Source: Clostridiales bacterium
GTDB lineage: Bacteria; Bacillota; Clostridia; Christensenellales; Aristaeellaceae
NCBI GenBank assembly: GCA_012522875.1
Contig: JAAYJP010000090.1
Span: forward strand, 1-5,801
Length of the DNA stretch: 5,801 nt
Reading direction: 5' to 3'
A program made the position numbers and the translations under genes. The notes below the pieces were generated by a model. That model made no database searches and was not told where the DNA came from. It was given only the letters and a program-made list of their open reading frames with translations. The first letter of the stretch is position 1; every line of letters begins with the position of its first letter. This document shows, in pieces, positions 1 to 5,657 of the stretch.

Positions 1-50
1 GCGGTATGATATGTTCATTGTCTGAGAGGCGGCGTTCCTGCCGTTTCTGA
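1..50 (+). other. Probable 3' end of an upstream + strand gene (frame undetermined)
   Basis: Two frames enter from the left edge and stop just before the acyltransferase gene. One ends at TGA 23-25 after seven codons (RYDMFIV). The other ends at TGA 48-50, directly before the next ribosome binding site. The third frame stops at 7-9. The tight spacing to the next gene suggests an upstream operon member, but too little is visible to pick the frame or name a product. No promoter is seen here. Confidence 0.25.
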
Positions 51-55
51 AAGGA
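51..55 (+). promoter_or_regulatory. Ribosome binding site setting the TTG start of the acyltransferase gene
   Basis: AAGGA lies six bases before TTG 62-64. No ATG or GTG occurs in frame between the upstream stop (23-25) and this TTG, and the next in-frame Met is residue 104, inside the catalytic domain. The TTG is therefore the only reasonable start. Confidence 0.6.
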
Positions 56-61
56 AGGGTC

Positions 62-1228
62 TTGGCGCAGCAGGTGAAGGGCCGGCGGCGGCACACATTG
101 GCTTACCGCGCTGCCCGTGCGCTGGTGGCACCTTATTTCGTGTGGCGTTTTAATCTAAAGGCCAAAAAGCAGGGCGCGGAGAGCCCCTTCCTGCTGCTGG
201 CCAACCATGTGACGGAGCTGGACTTCTTCCTGGTGGGCGCCGTATTCAAGCAGCCGCTTGTGTTTGTCATTGGCGATACGCTGCTGCGCGCGCCGGTGCT
301 TGGCTGGCTTTTGAAGGCGCTCTTTGGTGCCATCGGCAAGCACAAGGGCATCGCCGACGCGGGCACGGCCATGGGCATCCTGAGGCGGCTGCGCGCAGGC
401 CAGAATGTGTGCCTGTTCCCCGAGGGCAACACCTGTTTTGGCGGCCGTACCGGCCCCTTTCCCGAAGCCACCGGCAACCTGGCCCGGGCTGTGGGGGCAA
501 CGCTTGTCACCTACCGCATCTCCGGGGCCCACCTGGCGCTGCCCCGGTGGGGGAAGAATATCCGAAGAGGCCGTGTGACTGGCGAAATAGTGGGGAAGTA
601 TTCGCCTGAAATGCTAAAAAATATGTCGCCGGTGGAGGTCAATGCCCTTATTGCCAGGGACCTGCAGGTGGATGCCTATGCGGACCAGGATAAAAGCCCG
701 GTCGCCTACCGGGGCAAACGCCTGGCCCAGGGGCTGGAGCACGCGCTGTACTGGTGCCCCGTATGCCAGGAAGTCGGGCAGATCACCAGCCGGGATGACG
801 CGGTCACCTGCCGGGCCTGCGGCCTTCGGGCGGTATATGATCCGTATGGCGCTTTTGCGGGGGGAAAACCCTTCAAAAACCCCGCCCAGTGGCAGGACAG
901 CCAGCGGGCATGGCTCAAGGGGCGCGTGCTGGCGGCGGCGGAGGGGCCGGTCCTTGGGGACGGGGACGCTGTGCTCTCCCAAAGGGGAGAGGGGCGCAAG
1001 CTAAAGCCCGTGTCCCGGGGGAAGCTGGCCATGAGCCGGCAGGGCCTGGCGGTCGGGGAAAAGACGTTTCCCCTGGGCGAGATCGTGAGCCTGGAAATAT
1101 ACCGCAAGAATATCCTTCTGCTGGCGGCGCGGGACGGCGAACGCTACCAGATTGTTGCCCGGGGGCCTTTCAGCGCCCTGAAATACCGGGATATGTATCA
1201 AATACTTGGGGAAAACGGGAGGCAATAA
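62..1228 (+). CDS. PlsC-type acyltransferase with zinc ribbon and C-terminal PH-like domain
   Basis: A 388-residue protein starting at TTG. The N-terminal part (about residues 40-185) is a glycerolipid acyltransferase domain: the catalytic H-x4-D motif is NHVTELD (N48, H49, D54) and the FPEGN block is at 119-123, as in 1-acyl-glycerol-3-phosphate acyltransferases that move a fatty acyl group onto lysophosphatidate. A four-cysteine zinc ribbon follows (C232, C235, C250, C253). The last ~85 residues (about 300-385) look like alternating beta strands ending in a helix, which resembles a PH/GRAM-like fold; that part is inference from pattern only. The protein is longer than a plain PlsC (about 240 residues) because of these additions. 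No strong transmembrane helix is evident, so it probably acts at the inner face of the membrane. The stop overlaps the start of the next gene (TAATG), indicating one transcript. Acyltransferase class is secure; exact acceptor is not. Confidence 0.85.
   Translation: MAQQVKGRRRHTLAYRAARALVAPYFVWRFNLKAKKQGAESPFLLLANHVTELDFFLVGAVFKQPLVFVIGDTLLRAPVLGWLLKALFGAIGKHKGIADAGTAMGILRRLRAGQNVCLFPEGNTCFGGRTGPFPEATGNLARAVGATLVTYRISGAHLALPRWGKNIRRGRVTGEIVGKYSPEMLKNMSPVEVNALIARDLQVDAYADQDKSPVAYRGKRLAQGLEHALYWCPVCQEVGQITSRDDAVTCRACGLRAVYDPYGAFAGGKPFKNPAQWQDSQRAWLKGRVLAAAEGPVLGDGDAVLSQRGEGRKLKPVSRGKLAMSRQGLAVGEKTFPLGEIVSLEIYRKNILLLAARDGERYQIVARGPFSALKYRDMYQILGENGRQ
1217..1222 (+). promoter_or_regulatory. Ribosome binding site for the symporter gene, inside the preceding gene
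   Basis: GGGAGG lies five bases before ATG 1228 and overlaps the last codons of the acyltransferase gene. It fixes the start at 1228 instead of the longer open frame that begins at 889, whose extra 113 residues are only a second frame of the acyltransferase gene. The overlap of stop and start suggests translational coupling. Confidence 0.7.
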
Positions 1229-2601
1229 TGGACTTTTCAAACGCCAATACACAGCTGTGGGCCATGTTCATCTGGGCCGGGGTGATCGCTGTGCTGCTGC
1301 TGGTGGCCAACATCCTCACCCGGAAAATCGCCTTTGTGCGCAAGAGCCTGATTCCGGTGGCGGCGCTGGCGGGCTTCCTGCTGCTGATCCTCCGCTCGGT
1401 TGGCTGGCTGAATGTTCCCATGGTGCTTTTGGAGATGGTCACCTACCACGGCATCGCCCTGGGGTTTATCGCCCTCACCCTGCGCACCACCAAGGAGGGC
1501 ACCGGGGGGATGTTCGCGTTCAAGGCGGGGGCGCTCATCGTGTCCACCTACCTGGTGCAGGCCATCATCGGCCTGCTCATTTCGGCCATCCTGTTCTATA
1601 CAGTGTTGCCCGATTTCTTCCCGGCGGCGGGCATCCTGCTCCCGATGGCCTTTGGCCAGGGGCCGGGCCAGGCCAACAACGTGGGCAGCAGCTATGAGGC
1701 CATGGGCTTTGCGGGCGGGCGCTCCTTTGCCCTGTCGCTGGCGGCGGTGGGCTACCTGGTGGCCTGCTTGGTGGGTATCTGGTACACCCGACGGGTCATC
1801 CGCCGGCGGAACCTTTCCCCGGCGGATCAGCCCTTGGTGTCCGGTTCCGTCACCGTTGACGCCTTCCAGGACAGGAACGAGGTGCCGGTGTCCGAATCGG
1901 TGGACAGGCTGAGCATGCAGGTGGCCCTGATCCTGGTGACCTACCTGCTCACCTTCCTGGCAACCCGGGCCATCGCCGGCCTGGTCAGTTCCGCGGCCCC
2001 CGGCTTCGCCAATATGTTTGTCCCCCTGCTCTGGGGCTTCAACTTCATCACCGGGTCCCTGATGGCAATGGCGGTGAAGGCGGTCCTCACGGGGCTCAGG
2101 CGCAGCGGCGCCATGACGCGGCAATACCAGAACAACTATCTCTTAAACCGCCTCTCCGGCCTGGCATTTGACCTGATGATCGTGGCGGGCATCGCCTCCA
2201 TCAACATCGCCGACATGCGCGGCCTGTGGCTGCCATTCCTCCTGATGGCGCTTACCGGCGGGGCGGCGACCTACTGGTACCTGAAGAAGCTCACCCCCAT
2301 CCTGGCCCCCGGCTTTGCCGATGAGAGCTTTGTGGCGATGTATGGCATGCTCACGGGCACCATCTCCTCGGGCATCCTGCCGCTGAGGCAGATTGATCCG
2401 GAGTTCAAAACCCCGGCGGCGGACCAACTGGTGGTGGGCAGCGGCACCGGCATCCTCTTTGGCGCGCCCATTCTCATCCTGATCAGCCTGGCGCCCACCT
2501 CCCAGGGCATGCTCTGGCTGACCATCGGCTTTTGCGCTGTTTACCTGGCGCTTTTGCTGGTGTTCCTGCTGGGCAGAAAGCTCCTGCGCAAGGCGAAATA
2601 G
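1228..2601 (+). CDS. GltS-like (ESS family) sodium:glutamate symporter
   Basis: A 457-residue polytopic membrane protein. Hydrophobic segments occur near residues 12-30, 40-58, 63-85, 100-128, 165-185, 232-252, 262-290, 312-328, 334-350, 402-422 and 430-448. Two glycine-rich blocks in the two halves fit the inverted-repeat architecture of the GltS family, which carries reentrant loops that bind substrate and sodium: one around residues 142-161 (FGQGPGQANNVGSS) and one around 373-408 (TGTISSG, then a DP and a TPAAD stretch). A charged cytoplasmic linker (about 188-228) separates the halves. E. coli GltS is about 400 residues, so this is somewhat longer, and the loop motifs differ from the enterobacterial ones. 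Family membership is likely; glutamate as the actual substrate is inferred. It is cotranscribed with the upstream acyltransferase. Confidence 0.72.
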   Translation: MDFSNANTQLWAMFIWAGVIAVLLLVANILTRKIAFVRKSLIPVAALAGFLLLILRSVGWLNVPMVLLEMVTYHGIALGFIALTLRTTKEGTGGMFAFKAGALIVSTYLVQAIIGLLISAILFYTVLPDFFPAAGILLPMAFGQGPGQANNVGSSYEAMGFAGGRSFALSLAAVGYLVACLVGIWYTRRVIRRRNLSPADQPLVSGSVTVDAFQDRNEVPVSESVDRLSMQVALILVTYLLTFLATRAIAGLVSSAAPGFANMFVPLLWGFNFITGSLMAMAVKAVLTGLRRSGAMTRQYQNNYLLNRLSGLAFDLMIVAGIASINIADMRGLWLPFLLMALTGGAATYWYLKKLTPILAPGFADESFVAMYGMLTGTISSGILPLRQIDPEFKTPAADQLVVGSGTGILFGAPILILISLAPTSQGMLWLTIGFCAVYLALLLVFLLGRKLLRKAK

Positions 2602-2616
2602 ACGGGCAGACCAACA

Positions 2617-2673
2617 GGGCTTGTGCGCCAGCCCAGTTTCATCCGCCCGGCGATACACTGGGGGAAGGGCTGG
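2617..2673 (+). other. Mutually exclusive weak pairings downstream of the operon
   Basis: Three short segments can pair in two ways: GGGCT (2617-2621) with AGCCC (2630-2634), or CCAGCCC (2628-2634) with GGGCTGG (2667-2673). On the + strand neither stem is followed by a convincing T tract, so this is not a clear terminator for the operon. It may be chance in GC-rich sequence. Confidence 0.15.
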
Positions 2674-2713
2674 AAAAAAGCAAGAACACGATCTTGAAGA
2701 TCGTGTTCTTGCT
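2674..2713 (-). terminator. Intrinsic terminator of the ATPase gene, built from the left palindrome
   Basis: Read on the - strand, the 17-bp stem (arm AGCAAGAACACGATCTT, one-base centre) is followed by six T (2679 down to 2674). It begins 15 bases after the ATPase stop codon. On the + strand no T tract follows, so it acts mainly on - strand transcription. Confidence 0.65.
2679..2713. repeat. 35-base palindrome, left copy
   Basis: Perfect 17-bp arms (AGCAAGAACACGATCTT and its complement) around a single G at 2696. An identical element in opposite orientation (centre C) lies at 4158-4192, so the two bracket the ATPase gene as 35/35 inverted repeats. Because each arm is self-complementary, the pair can also be read as direct repeats with only the centre base different. 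Confidence 0.9.
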
Positions 2714-2727
2714 GATAGAGGCTTTGG

Positions 2728-4103
2728 CTATTCAAAGTGCATCAAATGAATCTCCGGGCGGTTTTCCGCGTAGCCGTGAGCGCTTTTGGCATAGCCGGAC
2801 TTTGAGAGAAGCAGGTAGTGCCGGTGTTTTGCAGGAACCAGCTGGGATTTGCGCTCCAGGTCCGCGATCACATCGGCCTTCATCGGCTCATTCCGCCACT
2901 TAGCCTCCCCGAAATAGGTGATGTCAGCCCCGAATCCCACCAGATCGATCTCCTCCTCCTGCTTAAGGGCAGGGTTGTTCCCCCACCAGCGTCCCCGGTT
3001 TCCAGCAAGGCCGGGAAGGGATCCTTCCATCTGCCAACGGTCAAAATAGTTATAGAATATTGCCTCAAAGCCCTGGCCCATGTGGTTGTTTATAAACGGA
3101 GCAACAAACTGGGGGAACACCTGGGAGCCAAGCCCTGTCATAACAGCGCTCATGTGGGGCAGCACAAAACGGTACCAGAAGCGAAAGCTGCCGTCCGTGA
3201 TGCGATAAATGGTTTTGCGATTGGACTTTTGGCCGACGGGCCGTTCCCGGACGATGATGCGCAGTTCCTCAAGGCCCGCCAGGTAATGGTTGAGCGCAGC
3301 GCTCTCCAATCCGATTTTTGTGGCGATTTCATTGCTTCTGCTTGCCCCGCCCGCGATGGCGCCCAGGATGCTGTTGTATACCCTGGGCTCGCGCAGCTCC
3401 TGCTTTAGCAGGTTGGATGGCTCCTCAAACATCCTGCCGCCGGGGGACAAAAAAAGAGCGGTGAGGTTGTCCGCTGTACTTTTATCGGGCTGGATATAGC
3501 GCTGGTACGCCGGGATCCCGCCCGTGGCATCGTGGAGAAGGGCGGCATCCTCCAGGCAAAGTTTGGGGAGCATACGCCGTGACTCAAAAAAGTGAAGGGA
3601 TTCAGCATAATTTGGGCGCTGCGCCGTCCGAACAAGGGGCTTTTCACGCCCAGCACCTGGCGCTCCTTGAAGCGCATGGTTGATCCGCAGAGAATGAGGT
3701 GCAACTGTCCCTTTTGCCAAATATGGTCGCAGAAGCGCTGCAGCAAGGAAGAAATCTCCGGCGCAGCGGCAGCCAGGTAAGGGAATTCATCAATCACAAA
3801 GATGATCCGCCGGGCAGCGCTGATTTCCCCAAGGGCCTCAAACAGCGCTTCAAAGCTGCTGTAGGCTGCCAACCCCTTTTGCTTCTTGGAGCGCTGGAGT
3901 GCCAGCGACATACCTGCCAGGTTAGCCTGGGCGTTGGCCTCGATTCCCATAAAATAGATGGCCGGCTTATCCTTGATGTACTCCTGGATGAGCCGGGTCT
4001 TCCCCACGCGCCTGCGGCCATAGGACACAACAAAGAAAAAACCCTCTCCCTCGCAATGTGCGTTCAGCAGCGCCAACTCACGCTCCCGCCCCACAAAATC
4101 CAT
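2728..4103 (-). pseudogene. AAA ATPase with PD-(D/E)XK-like DUF234 domain, split by a -1 frame change
   Basis: Restoring one T in the run at 3586-3591 gives one continuous 458-residue protein; as it stands, the 5' part (4103 to about 3586) and 3' part (about 3585 to 2728) lie in different frames. The N-terminal half is a P-loop ATPase: VGRERE at 4-9, Walker A GRRRVGKT (29-36), Walker B IIFVIDEF with D105/E106, a sensor-like CGS (139-141) and SPLFGRR (155-161). The C-terminal half has GGIPAY (195-200), ELREP (236-240), a winged-helix-like stretch (about 244-300), and a nuclease-like block with D387 in EEIDLV plus E400 and K402 in GEAKW. This matches archaeal-type ATPases with DUF234 that are widespread in bacteria and archaea; their role is not well defined. 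The restored length is normal for the family. The break could be inactivation, a sequencing error in the T run, or programmed -1 frameshifting. GC in sampled lines is near 53% against about 68% in the symporter gene. Confidence 0.8.
3585..3591 (-). other. Frame-change point: slippery heptamer T TTT TTG
   Basis: On the - strand the upstream frame reads ACT TTT TTG (codons 171-173), leaving T TTT TTG in the exact X XXY YYZ phase for -1 slippage. After a one-base slip the next codon is GAG, which starts the downstream frame that matches the family. A seventh T would equally give a normal TFFES junction. Confidence 0.7.
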
Positions 4104-4110
4104 GTGCCCA

Positions 4111-4118
4111 CCTTCCTT
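4111..4118 (-). promoter_or_regulatory. Ribosome binding site of the ATPase gene
   Basis: AAGGAAGG on the - strand lies seven bases before ATG 4103-4101. It selects this Met over an open frame that continues upstream through the palindrome to 4268; the family consensus also begins with the short stretch before VGRERE. Confidence 0.65.
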
Positions 4119-4157
4119 CACCTCTGTATGGCAAGCGTAGAATGGGGGAGGAGGATT

Positions 4158-4192
4158 AGCAAGAACACGATCTTCAAGATCGTGTTCTTGCT
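4158..4192. repeat. 35-base palindrome, right copy
   Basis: Same 17-bp arms as the left copy, centre C at 4175, so it is the exact reverse complement of 2679-2713. It sits 54 bases upstream of the ATPase start. A T-rich stretch (GTTTTGTT, 4193-4200) follows it on the + strand, on the outer side, mirroring the A run outside the left copy. It may terminate + strand readthrough, or be a transcribed hairpin in the ATPase leader. Confidence 0.9.
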
Positions 4193-4225
4193 GTTTTGTT
4201 ATGACACGGATCCTGCCCATCCCAT

Positions 4226-4252
4226 AAAAAGGATGCCCGGCACAGGGCATCC
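4226..4252 (-). terminator. Intrinsic terminator of the secreted-protein gene
   Basis: An 8-bp stem GGATGCCC/GGGCATCC (4231-4238 with 4245-4252), six-base loop, followed on the - strand by five T (4230-4226). It begins 25 bases after the stop codon of the gene ending at 4278 and separates that gene from the ATPase. Confidence 0.85.
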
Positions 4253-4277
4253 AGGGTGCGCAGGCCATTTGCCCGGG

Positions 4278-4877
4278 CTATTCCAGGGCAAACCAGGCGA
4301 TGCTGCCCTCCATCAGGTCAGGGCGCATCCCAAAGACTGGATACATGCCGGTGTCCTGGAAGCGGAGGCGGGCGCCCGCCAGATCATCCACATATTCGAA
4401 AATCACCTTGAAACGGATTTCCTCCCCAGGGGCCAGGAGGAGGGGCTCGTAATCAAATTCGTCGCTGTCAGCCGGGGAAAAGCCATCCGGTGAATACGGG
4501 TACTCTTCCTCCAGGTCGGTGATGAGGGCAAAGGCCTCCGGATGCAGCAGCATCGGATAATCAGGAAGGATGCTTTCGCCGCTGCCAAAACGCTGCGCCA
4601 GGTAGTCGGCGTGCGCGCCTTCCGCCGGCAGCACTTCGCCCTGGGCCAGGGTGAAAAGAAGGATGAGGCTGCCGTCTTCCGATTGGACCTCATCCAGGCG
4701 CAGGGTGAGAGAGTATTGGGTTCCATACGGGGTGATGACGGCCGCGGCAACGGCCTGGCCGGGGGGCGCCAGGTTTTCGGGGCCGGTCATGTGGGCCGGG
4801 AGGGAGTCTTCCGCCTGCGCTGGAGCCAGGAAGGCCATCAGCAGGAAGGCCAGCAGGAGGACGGCAGTTCTTTTCAT
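4278..4877 (-). CDS. Secreted acidic protein of unknown function
   Basis: A 199-residue protein with a clear Sec signal peptide: K2-R3, a hydrophobic core at about 4-19, and an AQA cleavage site (20-22) before E23. It has no cysteine, so it is not a lipoprotein. The mature part is strongly acidic with beta-strand-like stretches (about 46-62 and 67-76) and a late segment with LLLAPGEEIRF followed by more strands (about 147-185), resembling small extracellular immunoglobulin-like domains of Firmicutes; I cannot assign a family. ATG 4877 follows a strong ribosome binding site and the gene has its own terminator, so it is a single-gene unit. Function unknown; likely released outside the membrane or held in the cell envelope. 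Confidence 0.8.
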   Translation of the reverse strand: MKRTAVLLLAFLLMAFLAPAQAEDSLPAHMTGPENLAPPGQAVAAAVITPYGTQYSLTLRLDEVQSEDGSLILLFTLAQGEVLPAEGAHADYLAQRFGSGESILPDYPMLLHPEAFALITDLEEEYPYSPDGFSPADSDEFDYEPLLLAPGEEIRFKVIFEYVDDLAGARLRFQDTGMYPVFGMRPDLMEGSIAWFALE

Positions 4878-4883
4878 GGGGCG

Positions 4884-4890
4884 CTCCTTT
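4884..4890 (-). promoter_or_regulatory. Strong ribosome binding site of the secreted-protein gene
   Basis: AAAGGAG on the - strand, six bases before ATG 4877. Upstream (4891-5002) I see no convincing -35/-10 pair. A 10-base palindrome CGCGTACGCG at 4906-4915 could be an operator or chance. Confidence 0.75.
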
Positions 4891-5002
4891 CATAGGTACC
4901 GTGCTCGCGTACGCGGCGCGGGGCAGGGAAGGGCCAGTAAAGCGGCCAAGCGGGAGGGAATCCGGAGCCACCCTTATGGGCTTGCCCGCCGGTTGAATAA
5001 GC

Positions 5003-5152
5003 CTACCGCCAAAACCCGCGTTTAAACGCCCGGTGCCCCAGCGGAAGGGGTTTACCGGGAAATTCCTCAGCCAAAAGCCGCCTGAGGGCGCCCCTGTTCA
5101 GCTGCCGGCGCGGGGCGACAGGCACCATGGCCCGGAAGCCGGCTTTCCTCAT
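5003..5152 (-). CDS. Possible small basic protein (49 residues)
   Basis: An open frame from ATG 5152 to TAG 5003 rich in Arg/Lys (about 14 of 49), with a central LRRLLAEEF helix-like stretch and a basic, aromatic end (KRGFWR). An AAGGGA sequence (5161-5156) lies just before the start, at slightly short spacing. Third-position GC is high (about three quarters), in line with the other genes. I do not recognise it. It could be a real small protein or the remnant of a longer one; the frame can be read further upstream, but that part lacks a good start. Confidence 0.4.
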   Translation of the reverse strand: MRKAGFRAMVPVAPRRQLNRGALRRLLAEEFPGKPLPLGHRAFKRGFWR

Positions 5153-5192
5153 ATATCCCTTATTGTTTTGGGGCTCAATGGGTGAAATTTTT

Positions 5193-5223
5193 TTCCCTGG
5201 AAACAGGGGTCCAGGGAATTTTT
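5193..5223 (+). terminator. Possible + strand terminator-like hairpin
   Basis: TTCCCTGG (5193-5200) pairs with CCAGGGAA (5211-5218), followed by five T. A second fold, CCCTG-GAAA-CAGGG (5195-5208), with a GNRA tetraloop, competes with it. No + strand gene is seen upstream, so its use is unclear; on the - strand it lies in the leader of the small basic ORF. Confidence 0.3.
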
Positions 5224-5351
5224 GCCGCATCATCCATGGGCAGGGGCCCCATGCCGGTTTCCGGTGGGGTGGCGGCAGCACCCCCTGGCACAGCCAGCGG
5301 TTCGGGCATCACATACGCCCAAACACAACCCTGGAAAACCGGGAGGGAACC

Positions 5352-5580
5352 ATGATGGCATCCGACAGGGATCTTTTTGGCGGCGGGGCCTGTATAGCGC
5401 AGCACATGATGGGGCCAGATGCTGTGGCCATCCTTCAGGAACTGCTTCAGGCGCAGCCCTTGCGGCCTGGCTGGCCCGGGCAACCCATACGCCGTGGGAG
5501 ACCGGCCGATGATCCAGGCGGACCTGGGCAGGTACATGAACCTGGTTTCCATCACCGGAAGGAACAGCCGCCCGGGCTGA
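5352..5580 (+). pseudogene. Possible small gene with a frame switch near 5475-5481
   Basis: ATG 5352 follows GGGAGG (5341-5346) at good spacing. The frame reads plausibly to about codon 43 (a DAVAILQELLQA helix-like stretch), then becomes unlikely, with low third-position GC. One frame over, from 5482, the reading NPYAVGDRPMIQADLG runs with high third-position GC to TGA 5578-5580. Removing one base in the CCCGGGC run (5475-5481) joins them into 75 residues. The high third-position GC is shared with the antisense frame, so it does not decide the strand. Not recognised; could be a decayed gene, a sequencing error or no gene at all. Confidence 0.35.
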
Positions 5581-5657
5581 GGGCAGGGCAGGGGGCATAA
5601 ACAGAGGCGGAAGGCCCGGCCATGGTTTCAGGCACCGGCGCTCCCCCGGACGCCTCA

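Larger units (their letters stand above)
5153..5657. other. Sparse region with hairpins and one possible small gene
   Basis: About 500 bases without a secure gene. It contains an AT-rich patch and hairpin (5186-5223), a CATGGG/CCCATG stem (5235-5253) and a candidate + strand small gene (5352-5580). A long - strand open frame (5555-5175) has good third-position GC but no ribosome binding site and unlikely composition. No repeat array, tRNA or insertion sequence is visible. Confidence 0.5.

Noticed and set aside
889..1227. A 113-residue N-terminal extension of the symporter
   Set aside because: It overlaps the acyltransferase gene in another frame, has no hydrophobic or family-like content, and the ribosome binding site at 1217-1222 fits the start at 1228.
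1237..2124. A 295-residue open frame on the - strand opposite the symporter
   Set aside because: Composition rich in His, Gln and Gly is typical of antisense to a GC-rich membrane-protein gene; it has no motif or ribosome binding site.
2679..4192. CRISPR-like repeats
   Set aside because: Only two copies, 1.4 kb apart and separated by a gene; not an array.
2664..4207. Target-site duplication around the palindrome pair
   Set aside because: The flanking 15 bases on each side (GAAGGGCTGGAAAAA and GTTTTGTTATGACAC) share no direct repeat.
3699..4493. A 264-residue + strand open frame across the ATPase and terminator
   Set aside because: It runs through the terminator and a palindrome and is antisense to the clear ATPase motifs.
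5018..5029. 12-base palindrome GCGTTTAAACGC
   Set aside because: It falls inside the small basic ORF and is a single copy; likely chance.
5235..5253. CATGGG/CCCATG stem as a terminator
   Set aside because: No T tract on either strand and a nested GGGGCCCC palindrome; probably a consequence of GC-rich sequence.
5175..5555. A 126-residue - strand open frame starting at GTG 5555
   Set aside because: No ribosome binding site, and its sequence is rich in Pro, His and Trp without coherent segments; its high third-position GC is shared with the opposing + strand frame so it proves nothing.
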